Below, one piece after another: positions 41,937-48,947 of a stretch of DNA of 64,000 nt; positions within the stretch are counted from its first letter, which is position 1; the number at the start of each line of letters is the position of its first letter. The notes under the pieces are model-generated. The model saw nothing but the letters and a program-made list of their open reading frames with translations. It had not been told where the DNA came from and searched no databases. Position numbers and translations under genes: made by a program. The stretch lies in IMG/VR virus record IMGVR_UViG_3300046808_000337, positions 1-64,000 of that record; one strand, given 5' to 3'. Source of the stretch: a virus.

Positions 41937-42131
41937 ATGAACGAAGAGAAAGTAATCAGCTACATCCAAGAGCAAATCATGAACGAATGGCGCTCGGTAA
42001 TGAAGTACGAAGACCAACTACGCAACATCGCGTTTCACACCGAGGAAGACCACATCATCCACGACTGCATCGCCAACGCGAAGGAACGAATCGAAATGTA
42101 TACAATAATCCTAAACAAGTTTGAACAATGA
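41937..42131 (+). CDS. Small helical protein, 64 aa
   Basis: I start at 41937 (MNEEKVISYIQEQIMNEW), as the longer upstream frame lies in the hairpin. The protein is helical and acidic (YEDQLRNIAFHTEEDHIIHD), possibly with a metal-binding HTEEDH segment. Its stop overlaps the next start as ATGA. Confidence 0.55.
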   Translation: MNEEKVISYIQEQIMNEWRSVMKYEDQLRNIAFHTEEDHIIHDCIANAKERIEMYTIILNKFEQ

Positions 42132-42499
42132 GCATCAACAACGACGCATGGAAGCTATCCAACCCCGACGACGACGGGCACTACACTGAAGACCACACAC
42201 CTCGCATTCAATCGTGCATCTACTACAAGTTTATCTCAGACCACAGGCTATCCAACCGCCCCGTGTACGGGATGTTCACGACCTCCGGTCACGACATCAA
42301 GATATGGAACTGGTTCGGCATCGAGACAATCGACATCGAACCGATCGGTACAGAGGTGGAAGAGATTGAGTCAGAGATATACCGCATCAAACAGAACTAC
42401 ACCGGCTACGAACTGATAGCAAAGGACGAGTTCTTAGAGGTGTTCAACTCGGTACAGGAACGAATCAATAAACTAGTCAGCCATGAAGCAATGTATTGA
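42128..42499 (+). CDS. Small unknown protein, 123 aa
   Basis: The N-terminal half is beta-rich and aromatic (YYKFISDHRLSNRPVYGMFT); the C-terminal half is helical and acidic (EVEEIESEIYRIKQNYTGYE). Its start overlaps the preceding stop (ATGA). No family is recognised. Confidence 0.55.
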   Translation: MSINNDAWKLSNPDDDGHYTEDHTPRIQSCIYYKFISDHRLSNRPVYGMFTTSGHDIKIWNWFGIETIDIEPIGTEVEEIESEIYRIKQNYTGYELIAKDEFLEVFNSVQERINKLVSHEAMY

Positions 42500-42551
42500 C
42501 AACATAGCATTCGCCCTCATGACGTGGCTCCTAAAGGACATCGACAAATGA
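42483..42551 (+). CDS. Very small coupled ORF, 22 aa
   Basis: The 22-residue frame (MKQCIDNIAFALMTWLLKDIDK) begins inside the preceding gene and its stop overlaps the following ATG as ATGA at 42548. It may encode a small amphipathic peptide or serve mainly to couple translation between two genes. Confidence 0.35.
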   Translation: MKQCIDNIAFALMTWLLKDIDK

Positions 42552-42868
42552 ACATCGACTACCGCGCAGGCGACGAGATTGTTTGCATAAGGGACCACTC
42601 ACAGGGTGTCGTCAAGAAGGGAGAGATATACACCGCACACAAGTTGAATCGCAACGGGTGTGGGTGTATACTCCTTGTTGACGTTGGGTATATATCTGAC
42701 AGGCCGTTCACTAAGTGTCCTGCCTGTGGAATGAACGACGAGAAGACCGACGACGTGTGGTGGATAGACGCTCGCTTGTTCCGGAGACTTCTCACCAAGT
42801 CAGAAGAGGAAGACCTCGCTGACGTGCTGGCTGAGGTGTTCCAAGAGGAACTAATTAGCCTTAATTAA
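42548..42868 (+). CDS. Small protein with zinc-finger-like motif, 106 aa
   Basis: The start at 42548 (MNIDYRAGDEIVCIRDHSQG) is chosen over an upstream ATG at 42524, because ATGA overlap with the 22-residue frame supports it. A CGC ... CPAC arrangement suggests one zinc site. The C-terminus is helical and acidic. The N-terminal part (VKKGEIYTAHKLNRNGCGCI) resembles small phage proteins with SH3-like barrels. Function is unknown. Confidence 0.55.
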   Translation: MNIDYRAGDEIVCIRDHSQGVVKKGEIYTAHKLNRNGCGCILLVDVGYISDRPFTKCPACGMNDEKTDDVWWIDARLFRRLLTKSEEEDLADVLAEVFQEELISLN

Positions 42869-42900
42869 TAATAAACAACAGCAACATCAGCATGTTGCAC

Positions 42901-42908
42901 TATATTTG
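42901..42908 (+). promoter_or_regulatory. Possible -7 element before the 68-residue gene
   Basis: TATATTTG is a perfect -7 match, 8 bases before the next ATG at 42917. There is no TTG at the expected -33 position, so this is only a partial promoter. Confidence 0.35.
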
Positions 42909-42916
42909 TAAAAGCA

Positions 42917-43123
42917 ATGGCAACACTATTCAAACTCAAAGATGGCTACGAAATGGTCACCAACTCGCGTGACATTTATGCAATCAGCCACACCGGTAGG
43001 ACGATTAAATACATCGGCAGGGGCACACCGGAATACAAGTCCCGAGGCAAAAAACTCTCGGAAATACCGCCCGAAATCAGACAGACATTCTTCGACATAC
43101 AACGACACAAATCAGAAATCTAA
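42917..43123 (+). CDS. Small basic protein, 68 aa
   Basis: MATLFKLKDGYEMVTNSRDI continues YAISHTGRTIKYIGRGTPEY and a basic helix (FFDIQRHKSEI). It precedes the nuclease gene by 5 bases and may be co-regulated. Function is unknown. Confidence 0.55.
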   Translation: MATLFKLKDGYEMVTNSRDIYAISHTGRTIKYIGRGTPEYKSRGKKLSEIPPEIRQTFFDIQRHKSEI

Positions 43124-43128
43124 ACAAC

Positions 43129-44124
43129 ATGAATTGGAACCTACAACAGCTATGGAATGAATGCGTTTATTCCCAACAACGTGCGCTAGAGCCACGCGAT
43201 TATTGCTATGCATCAGAAATCGGACAGCCCCTTGTCGATCGGTATCTGAAGATGAAGGCCGTCACGCCAACTAACCCGCCTAACATGCGCAGCCTCCGTA
43301 AGTTCGAGGCAGGCAACCTTGTCGAGTGGGTAGTGCGATACGTGCTAGAGCGTGCCGGCATCATCTTCAACACACAGGAACGTGTCATGGTCGAGTACCC
43401 CAACATGCTCAAGGTGTCCGGACGTATCGACTTTCTAGCCGGTGGCCGCATCGACATCGAACGTGCCAAGCAAGACATCACATCGTCTCACCTGCCCGAG
43501 TCTATCCAAGCATCCTCCCTGTACATCGCCGAGAGGTTGTACGAGAAGTTCGGTGACAAGGAGCTAGAGACAAAGGTGCTGGAGATTAAGTCCTGCTCAT
43601 CCTTTGTAATGGACATGATGGAGAAGACTGAGAAGCCTATCAAGCACCACCGCTTGCAGCTATTCCACTACATGAAGGGGCTCAACCTCAATGGTGAACT
43701 AGTGTACATATGCAAGGATGACCTCCGGATGATGTGCTTCCAATACGAGCCTACAGCCGAGCTGGAGCAGGAGTACCTCGCCGACCTCGCCGGCATCACC
43801 CACTACTTCACGTCTAACACACGCCCACCACTAGAGAAACTCATCATGGTGGAGGACGGCAAGTTCAAGAAAAACTTCGGCATCGAGTACAGCAACTACC
43901 TCAAGTTCCTGTACGACTTCGAGGAGCCACGCGACTACGCCGACTCAGTCAAGTCACAGGTTGCACGTTGGACCCGCGTCATCGCACGCTACGCAAAGGG
44001 CGAGAAGATAACTGCCAAGAACGAAGAGGTACGCGCCGAGATCGAGGCAGCCGGATACAACTTCAGTCAGATCGTAGAGCAGGCCAAGAAGTTTGGCGTA
44101 ACAGAAGAGGAAGAAGAAATCTAA
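43129..44124 (+). CDS. PD-(D/E)XK nuclease, 331 aa
   Basis: The catalytic triad is visible: D101 in GRIDFL, E152-x-K154 in VLEIKSCS, and Q177 in HHRLQLFHYM. This arrangement matches the PD-(D/E)XK exonuclease family (Cas4-, RecB- and phage exonuclease-like). A cysteine-rich iron-sulphur motif, as in Cas4, is not obvious. In phage genomes such proteins usually work with recombination or replication genes; here NinB-like and NinG-like genes follow. The acidic C-terminus (VTEEEEEI) is likely flexible. Confidence 0.8.
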   Translation: MNWNLQQLWNECVYSQQRALEPRDYCYASEIGQPLVDRYLKMKAVTPTNPPNMRSLRKFEAGNLVEWVVRYVLERAGIIFNTQERVMVEYPNMLKVSGRIDFLAGGRIDIERAKQDITSSHLPESIQASSLYIAERLYEKFGDKELETKVLEIKSCSSFVMDMMEKTEKPIKHHRLQLFHYMKGLNLNGELVYICKDDLRMMCFQYEPTAELEQEYLADLAGITHYFTSNTRPPLEKLIMVEDGKFKKNFGIEYSNYLKFLYDFEEPRDYADSVKSQVARWTRVIARYAKGEKITAKNEEVRAEIEAAGYNFSQIVEQAKKFGVTEEEEEI

Positions 44125-44136
44125 TCATCAAACCAC

Positions 44137-44355
44137 ATGAAGATACAAATCGAAACCAAGTTCTCCTTTGGAGACACAATCTTTTTCATCCAAGATGACA
44201 AGATTAAGTTCGGGGTGATGTACAAGATGGACGTCACCCTTGAAGACAACGAACACAGGGTCTACCTCTACACACGAGACAACGATGGCGAGCTGTCGGT
44301 CGTGCCGGAGAGAAAGGCATTTATTTCACGAGAAAAGCTAATACAATCGCTATGA
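44137..44355 (+). CDS. Small unknown protein, 72 aa
   Basis: MKIQIETKFSFGDTIFFIQD is a beta-rich protein with a basic, hairpin-like middle. It overlaps the next gene by 4 bases (ATGA). It lies in the recombination gene block. Function is unknown. Confidence 0.55.
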   Translation: MKIQIETKFSFGDTIFFIQDDKIKFGVMYKMDVTLEDNEHRVYLYTRDNDGELSVVPERKAFISREKLIQSL

Positions 44356-44588
44356 AAATCAAAATCGAAAAGGGTGTGCCGATCCCTAAAACACGCGGCA
44401 ACAGGAACATCTACCCGTTCAAAAAGATGAGCATAGGAGACTCGTTCTTTATCTCAGACAAGTCTAACCCGAAGAAGGCGCTGCGCAACGTGTGCTCGGC
44501 AGCCAGCTTCTTCAAAAAGAAGAACCCCAAGTACAACTTCCATTCGAGGTCGTATGTCACCGGAGTTCGCGTGTGGAGGGTAGAATGA
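44352..44588 (+). CDS. Small basic protein, 78 aa
   Basis: The protein begins MKIKIEKGVPIPKTRGNRNI and is very basic (SKKALRNVCSAASFFKKKNP). It overlaps both neighbours by ATGA, so it is translated with the NinB-like protein. A nucleic-acid-binding role is plausible but not proven. Confidence 0.55.
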   Translation: MKIKIEKGVPIPKTRGNRNIYPFKKMSIGDSFFISDKSNPKKALRNVCSAASFFKKKNPKYNFHSRSYVTGVRVWRVE

Positions 44589-45019
44589 AGCACAACGGAG
44601 TAATCACGCCACAGGGGGCATTGCGAATCTACAATCGCCCCCTCTTTGATGAGGAAGTCAGAGCCATGTCCCGTGAAAAGGACTTGGCTGTGACCATCGA
44701 AGTCAAGATGAAGAAACGTGTACGCTCCGACGTGCAGAACGCATACTATTGGGGCGTAGTCGTGTCGATGATAGTGGAAAGGCTCAGGGAGCTTGGCCAT
44801 GACGTTGACCGCGACCTCGCGCATGAGTTCCTCAAGGGAAGATTCCTTTACTCTGAACTGACCGACCCGACCACCGGTGAAGTCATGAGAATCCCACGCA
44901 AAACGTCAGACCTGGCAACGGAGGAATTTATTGAGTACATGGAACACGTCAAGCAGTTTGCTGCCGAGACGTTGGATATTTATATCCCAGACCCGAATGA
45001 GCAACTTGAGATAGGTTAA
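44585..45019 (+). CDS. NinB-like recombination protein, 144 aa
   Basis: I start at 44585 (MKHNGVITPQGALRIYNRPL), where ATGA couples it with the previous gene. The segment RVRSDVQNAYYWGVVVSMIV followed by ELGHDVDRDLAHEFLKGRFL matches the pattern of lambda NinB-type proteins, which bind single-stranded DNA and aid recombination. Its neighbours, the PD-(D/E)XK nuclease and the NinG-like gene further downstream, support a recombination module. Confidence 0.7.
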   Translation: MKHNGVITPQGALRIYNRPLFDEEVRAMSREKDLAVTIEVKMKKRVRSDVQNAYYWGVVVSMIVERLRELGHDVDRDLAHEFLKGRFLYSELTDPTTGEVMRIPRKTSDLATEEFIEYMEHVKQFAAETLDIYIPDPNEQLEIG

Positions 45020-45214
45020 ACCCTTGGTTCACTCAAAAGAAAAGAAGAGAAAAGAAACAAGTCAAGAAGAAACCTAAAGAGAAGAAAAGAAAAAGCCTCC
45101 CCCCGTGAAAAACAAACTACCCCGCCCCACAAAGGGGCAGCTACCCGATCCAACATACTCGCGTATGAAGTTTGCCTCTTGCACCGACAGGGCTGATTCG
45201 GGTGGTGGGGTTGG
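45020..45214. other. Gene-free A/G-rich spacer
   Basis: The first 80 bases are very A/G-rich (repeated AAGAAAAG words) and the rest has no promising ORF in either strand. It separates the recombination operon from a minus-strand small RNA. I see no other element here. Confidence 0.4.
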
Positions 45215-45320
45215 GGTAAAAAAAAAGCCCTCGTCTGGCTGGACCGAGGGCAATTCATAATAAGAATTTTAATTCTTATCTCCCACATTACACTGCCAGC
45301 CAGACACTGTAATGTGAGAA
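45213..45320 (-). ncRNA. Orphan small RNA with complementary loops (minus strand)
   Basis: Read on the minus strand, the transcript has hairpin 1 CACATTACA / TGTAATGTG (45316-45308 and 45292-45284) and hairpin 2 TAAGAATT / AATTCTTA. It ends in a terminator GCCCTCG / CGAGGGC (45251-45245 and 45233-45227) followed by T9. The 15-nt loop of hairpin 1 contains TCTGGCTGG and the terminator loop contains CCAGCCAGA, a perfect 9-base complement, so the loops can kiss. A promoter lies directly upstream. No plausible protein is encoded, and there is no minus gene nearby. Confidence 0.75.
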
Positions 45321-45325
45321 CGCAA

Positions 45326-45357
45326 CAAATGTATGGCGACCGCAACACGGAAGTCAA
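45326..45357 (-). promoter_or_regulatory. Minus-strand promoter of the orphan small RNA
   Basis: On the minus strand TTG (45355-45357) and TACATTTG (45326-45333) are 21 bases apart, a good Bacteroidota promoter. It fires away from the plus operon that starts at 45415, with the two promoters back to back. Confidence 0.7.
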
Positions 45358-45366
45358 AAGAAATAA

Positions 45367-45397
45367 TTGCATAAACAACACACATAAGTTATCTTTG
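45367..45397 (+). promoter_or_regulatory. Plus-strand promoter of the small-gene operon
   Basis: TTG (45367-45369), 20 bases and TATCTTTG (45390-45397) match the Bacteroidota promoter. The gene at 45415 follows after a short leader AACAACAACGAA. Confidence 0.75.
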
Positions 45398-45414
45398 TAA
45401 AAAACAACAACGAA

Positions 45415-45615
45415 ATGAAAAAGCAAACAGCAGTAGAGTGGTTAACAGACCAACTTAGAATAGACGGCGGAACAATGCGAGACAAAGCATTAGCAATGGA
45501 GAAGGAGCAGATTGAAGATGCTTTTTTGGAAAGTCGATTAATTCATCCAATGATTGGTTTCAAACACGAAGCATTTAACGATTACTTTAACGAAACATAC
45601 GGAGGTGACAAATGA
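45415..45615 (+). CDS. Small MKKQTAVEW protein, 66 aa
   Basis: MKKQTAVEWLTDQLRIDGGT is followed by AMEKEQI and the C-terminus NETYGGDK. A paralogue lies at 46541. This N-terminus and the YNETYGGDK end are frequent in small proteins of Bacteroidota phages. The GGA-GGT-GAC-AAA codons of GGDK also form the Shine-Dalgarno for the next gene. Function is unknown. Confidence 0.7.
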   Translation: MKKQTAVEWLTDQLRIDGGTMRDKALAMEKEQIEDAFLESRLIHPMIGFKHEAFNDYFNETYGGDK

Positions 45616-45986
45616 CAATAGCACAGCGATTAAACATCAAAGATTTTCCCTTTGTTGTCAGAGACAGCGGGGACAGGATTATTTACTACGAAAACAGCCA
45701 CCATTTTTGGGAGATAAACGAATACGAACAAAGTGGGAAGCAAATCTATTACGAAAACAGCGAGGGGTTGATCGAAGACTACCGCCCCAAGCCAGAAGCC
45801 ACAATACTCGGCCACTGGCATAAGGGGGGAAAGGTTGAAATGACCAAAGAGAAGATTGAAGAATGGCTTGACATGTATTCAAAACTAGAGAATCCATCAG
45901 TCTCGGACGCTACAAAAATGATGTGGGAAGATGTGGCAAAAATATTTTCAAAACAACTTAAAGGAGGTGAGCAAGAACATGACTGA
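45612..45986 (+). CDS. Unknown protein, 124 aa
   Basis: The protein has a duplicated pattern: DRIIYYENSHHFWEINEYE and KQIYYENSEGLIEDYRP. It starts in the ATGA overlap with the preceding GGDK gene. The C-terminus is basic and lysine-rich. No family is recognised. Confidence 0.55.
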   Translation: MTIAQRLNIKDFPFVVRDSGDRIIYYENSHHFWEINEYEQSGKQIYYENSEGLIEDYRPKPEATILGHWHKGGKVEMTKEKIEEWLDMYSKLENPSVSDATKMMWEDVAKIFSKQLKGGEQEHD

Positions 45987-46119
45987 GGAATTTAATTACT
46001 CATTAGTAGAGTGTGATATATGTAGAATCATGTGGGTTGCTGTTAGACCTATTGAAACATCAGAACTTGAATGTCCTAATTGTAATCACATGACATTTAT
46101 TGAAGGAGGTGACAAATGA
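45979..46119 (+). CDS. Small zinc-ribbon protein, 46 aa
   Basis: The start at 45979 (MTEEFNYSLVECDICRIMWV) keeps an overlap of 8 bases with the previous gene; the upstream frame is a shadow. CDIC and CPNC form one zinc ribbon. The C-terminus EGGDK again carries the Shine-Dalgarno GGAGGTGACAAATG for the next gene. Confidence 0.6.
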   Translation: MTEEFNYSLVECDICRIMWVAVRPIETSELECPNCNHMTFIEGGDK

Positions 46120-46304
46120 AAAGGCAAACAATAGCCGATGTTATAGAAAGTGACTCATTCCAAAAAGCAATAAGAGACGCCATTGAGTGCGGGGAGCATA
46201 GGGACTGGGTGTACGATGGCGAAAACGAGTACGGCATTGACACGTTCGATTCACAAGAAGCCCTAGAAGAGGTTATTAAGGTGATAAAAAAACATTTTAC
46301 TTGA
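46116..46304 (+). CDS. Small acidic protein, 62 aa
   Basis: The acidic helical protein MKRQTIADVIESDSFQKAIR starts in the ATGA overlap. The middle DWVYDGENEYGIDTFDSQ is negatively charged. Function is unknown. Confidence 0.55.
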   Translation: MKRQTIADVIESDSFQKAIRDAIECGEHRDWVYDGENEYGIDTFDSQEALEEVIKVIKKHFT

Positions 46305-46534
46305 CACAAATGAAAAACAAAAAAGTAGACTTTTATCAGGTTCCCAAGAACGAATGGCAGATGCCCATCGAGAAGGGATACAAGATGGCCTGTTGCGACT
46401 GCGGACTCGTCCACAGCATGGACTTCAAGGTGATTGACCCAGACACCAACAAGGTCATTAAGAATGCGCGGGCAATCCTCAGAGCAAGAAGGCACGAGAC
46501 ATTGACAAAGCAGCTCAGAAAAAACAAATACTGA
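46301..46534 (+). CDS. Small cysteine-containing protein, 77 aa
   Basis: CCDCGLVHSMDF and a basic helical C-terminus (ILRARRHETLTKQLRKNKY) suggest a zinc-bound, nucleic-acid-binding protein. The start may be 46301 or, more likely for coding style, 46310. It overlaps the previous gene by 4 bases. Confidence 0.5.
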   Translation: MTQMKNKKVDFYQVPKNEWQMPIEKGYKMACCDCGLVHSMDFKVIDPDTNKVIKNARAILRARRHETLTKQLRKNKY

Positions 46535-46540
46535 AATAAT

Positions 46541-46756
46541 ATGAAAAAGCAAACAGCAGTAGAGTGGTTAATAGAGCAAATAGGATGGTATAATATCGAA
46601 CTTTCATCTGAGTTGAGATTTGAAATAGATAAAGCCAAAACAATGGAGAAGGAGCAGATTGTTCATTGTTATGAGCAAGCCTATCGTGATGGATATATAG
46701 ATAATGGTAAGTCTGGACAAGATTACTACAACGAAACATACGGAGGTGACAAATGA
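46541..46756 (+). CDS. Small MKKQTAVEW protein, second copy, 71 aa
   Basis: The N-terminus MKKQTAVEWLIEQIGWYNIE, the AKTMEKEQI segment and the end YYNETYGGDK match the protein at 45415, so the two genes are paralogues. The last codons again form the Shine-Dalgarno for the next gene. Confidence 0.7.
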   Translation: MKKQTAVEWLIEQIGWYNIELSSELRFEIDKAKTMEKEQIVHCYEQAYRDGYIDNGKSGQDYYNETYGGDK

Positions 46757-46971
46757 AGAATGTACGCATAGTTAAACGAACAATGCCAGACGGAAGGGTC
46801 TACTACTTTTATCAAGTGGAGAAGAAATTTCTATGGAAGCGTTGGTGGGCTGACTACTACGACGGATGGTATGCAAGAGACCTGTTTTATACCTTGGAAG
46901 AGGCTCAAGAGAATTTATGGTATGTACAAGAAATTAAACCAATTGACGAAATAGTAGAAGGTGACGAATAA
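46753..46971 (+). CDS. Small aromatic protein, 72 aa
   Basis: A tryptophan/tyrosine-rich protein (YYFYQVEKKFLWKRWWADYY, LEEAQENLWYVQ) ending EGDE. It overlaps the GGDK gene by ATGA. Aromatic-rich small proteins like this are seen in Bacteroidota phages without known function. Confidence 0.55.
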   Translation: MKNVRIVKRTMPDGRVYYFYQVEKKFLWKRWWADYYDGWYARDLFYTLEEAQENLWYVQEIKPIDEIVEGDE

Positions 46972-47015
46972 GTACACCACCTCCAAAATAAGTACACCAG
47001 TAAAAAATAACTTAA

Positions 47016-47231
47016 ATGAAAGCAATACTTGAATTCAACCTTCCTGAGGATCAGGAATACTTCGACATGGCAGTCAAAGCCCGCGAGATGGCCTACGCAC
47101 TCAACGACATCAGAAACTACCTCAGAGGTAGAGTAAAGTACGAAGAGATGCCGGCTGAAAAGTGGGAGACCTGCGACGAGATATACCAAGAGTTTTTCAG
47201 ATTACTAGAGCAAAACGACATCAAGCTATGA
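47016..47231 (+). CDS. Small helical acidic protein, 71 aa
   Basis: The protein MKAILEFNLPEDQEYFDMAV is helical (KAREMAYALNDIRNYLRGRV) with an acidic C-terminal half. N-termini of this type (ILEFNLPEDQEYF) are common in phages of many hosts. It overlaps the next start by ATGA (47228). Function is unknown. Confidence 0.6.
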   Translation: MKAILEFNLPEDQEYFDMAVKAREMAYALNDIRNYLRGRVKYEEMPAEKWETCDEIYQEFFRLLEQNDIKL

Positions 47232-47686
47232 GCCCGTTACTATGCACCATAATCGTGTGGGGTGGTATGCACTACGCCACACCGGAGTGGATGGAGAAAC
47301 AGATACCGGACTGGATGTGGTCAAGGTACGAGATACTCATCGCGCCCTACGGCACATCGCTTTCCGTCATCGATCCTACCATTGACTACGAGACCACGGC
47401 TCTGATAGGATTCAGTGCCGGAGGGATAGACGTACTGAAGAACTACGACAGCCGCTACGCCTTCATCGGACTGATAGACCCGTCAACGCGGCCATCGTTT
47501 CTTAACGGAACGTATGACAACGCGGCTATTGTGTACAACCCCGCAGCGTGGGGTAGCAGCAACAAGTCTCTTGCGCCAATGGCCGACAGGATCAAGGCAA
47601 CCGGAGGCGACGCGGAAAGGGTTCAGCTAAAGCATTCAGATATACCTAAATACTTTTTTAACAAATACTTTAAGCAACATGATTAA
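47228..47686 (+). CDS. Compact alpha/beta hydrolase-like protein, 152 aa
   Basis: GFSAGG forms a G-x-S-x-G nucleophile elbow at residue 63. D84 in GLIDPS and H136 in LKHSDIP are in the right order for a catalytic triad. The N-terminal CTIIVWGGMHYATPEW contains a plausible oxyanion-hole strand. The enzyme could be an esterase or lipase-like hydrolase, but its substrate is unknown. Its length is at the short end for this fold. Its ATG overlaps the previous stop. Confidence 0.55.
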   Translation: MSPLLCTIIVWGGMHYATPEWMEKQIPDWMWSRYEILIAPYGTSLSVIDPTIDYETTALIGFSAGGIDVLKNYDSRYAFIGLIDPSTRPSFLNGTYDNAAIVYNPAAWGSSNKSLAPMADRIKATGGDAERVQLKHSDIPKYFFNKYFKQHD

Positions 47687-47954
47687 AATTTCAGACAAGC
47701 CATCCAAGCGGGTGGAGTACTTTACCGGAACGATAACAATGGCCTTTCCGGGGGTCGAAAACAAAGTTTGGAACTTCACGGTCTTGCGTAGCACCAACGG
47801 AGTCACTACCTTTGCTGTAGAGGCAGACCATGAGCAGTTCAAACAATACTTCGAGCAAGATGGGGAGGAATGCTACTTCAAGGGCATTCTCGAAGAGACC
47901 GTCAAGGCGAACTTGGCTAAAGAACAGGCTGAGTGGAAACCTGCCGAAAAATAA
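47679..47954 (+). CDS. Small unknown protein, 91 aa
   Basis: The protein MIKISDKPSKRVEYFTGTIT is beta-rich at the N-terminus and helical at the C-terminus. It overlaps the preceding gene by 8 bases and is followed by the NinG-like gene. Function is unknown. Confidence 0.55.
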   Translation: MIKISDKPSKRVEYFTGTITMAFPGVENKVWNFTVLRSTNGVTTFAVEADHEQFKQYFEQDGEECYFKGILEETVKANLAKEQAEWKPAEK

Positions 47955-47962
47955 CATAGCAT

Positions 47963-48502
47963 ATGAAGGAGAGGAGTAAGAAGTGCCGAATCTGTAGACA
48001 GGAATTTATTCCCAAGTACAGCACCATGCAGGCAACGTGTGAGAACATCGAGTGCATGATTGCCTACTCCTCCAAGCAGAAGGCCAAGAAGGTTAAGAGG
48101 GAGCTGAAGGAGGTCAAGGAGCGGAACAAGTCCGTGTCCCAGTGGCGCAAGGAACTACAGCAGGTGTTCAACCAATACATCCGGCTGAGAGACCAAGGGA
48201 AGGGATGCATATCTTGTGGTAAACAATTACAGGGCAAGTATGACGCCGGCCATTTTTATTCCGTCGGTTCCTACCCTAACCTTAGGTTTTCAGAGACGAA
48301 CGTTCATGGACAATGTGTGGGCTGTAACCAGCACAAGCACGGTAACCTCCTTGAGTACGCCATTGGCATCGAGAGGCGCATAGGCAAGACCAAGTTGGAG
48401 GAGCTGAAGTCTATGCGGAATGACCGACTGAGCCTGCCGCTTGACAAGATAAAAGAATTAATATACCACTACAAAGACAAAGTAAAGGAGCTAAAAAAAT
48501 GA
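47963..48502 (+). CDS. NinG-like recombination protein, 179 aa
   Basis: The sequence has NinG features: an N-terminal CRICRQEFIPKYSTMQATC motif, a lysine-rich charged helix (about residues 30-60), then GCISCGKQL and GQCVGCNQHKHGN, which form zinc sites. In lambda, NinG is a recombination-related nuclease-like protein. It overlaps the tiny ORF at 48499 by ATGA. A host exchange or repair function is inferred. Confidence 0.75.
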   Translation: MKERSKKCRICRQEFIPKYSTMQATCENIECMIAYSSKQKAKKVKRELKEVKERNKSVSQWRKELQQVFNQYIRLRDQGKGCISCGKQLQGKYDAGHFYSVGSYPNLRFSETNVHGQCVGCNQHKHGNLLEYAIGIERRIGKTKLEELKSMRNDRLSLPLDKIKELIYHYKDKVKELKK

Positions 48503-48549
48503 TTGAATCACCAACTTGGGAAGACCTAGGTTACGCTAATTTTGAATGA
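48499..48549 (+). CDS. Very small coupled ORF, 16 aa
   Basis: A 16-residue frame (MIESPTWEDLGYANFE) overlaps the NinG stop as ATGA and the next start as ATGATG. It could link translation from NinG into the spanin gene. Whether the peptide itself has a role is unknown. Confidence 0.3.
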   Translation: MIESPTWEDLGYANFE

Positions 48550-48947
48550 TGGACAAGACTAAGAACATTTACACCTTAATCATCCTTGCACTCAGTGTTG
48601 TGATCCTATTCGGAGTATTCTTTATGGTATTCCGGATGGGCATTCTTCACACGAGCTCGGAGAATGAGACTGTGGCCATAGAAAGGCTGCATGAAATCAA
48701 CGAGAAGTACATCGCACAGATGGACTCTAACCTGTTTATCGTAACACAAACCAAGGCTGCCCTTGACTCCTTCATGGTGCAAGACCAGCAGCAGTTTGTT
48801 ATGGAGCAGGAGCGCATAGAAAAAGCACAAAAAATTGTTTCACGAATACCCCGTATGTCAAATGACTCGCTTAAAACTTTATACGTTAACTCTTGGAATT
48901 ATCTTCTCAACGAGTATCGCACCGGACGCTTGCGCCCAGCCGACTAG
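48546..48947 (+). CDS. Inner-membrane spanin-like protein, 133 aa
   Basis: A single N-terminal transmembrane segment (LIILALSVVILFGVFFMVF) precedes a periplasmic coiled-coil region of about 90 residues (ERIEKAQKIVSRIPRMSND). That topology matches an i-spanin (Rz-type), which spans the periplasm during lysis. It overlaps the following gene by 86 bases in another frame, like Rz and Rz1. The start could be 48546 or 48549. Confidence 0.6.
   Translation: MMDKTKNIYTLIILALSVVILFGVFFMVFRMGILHTSSENETVAIERLHEINEKYIAQMDSNLFIVTQTKAALDSFMVQDQQQFVMEQERIEKAQKIVSRIPRMSNDSLKTLYVNSWNYLLNEYRTGRLRPAD

Noticed and set aside
43129-44124. Cas4 nuclease with iron-sulphur cluster
   Set aside because: The catalytic D-ExK-Q residues are present, but the four cysteines of a Cas4 cluster are not in the usual positions and no CRISPR genes are nearby.
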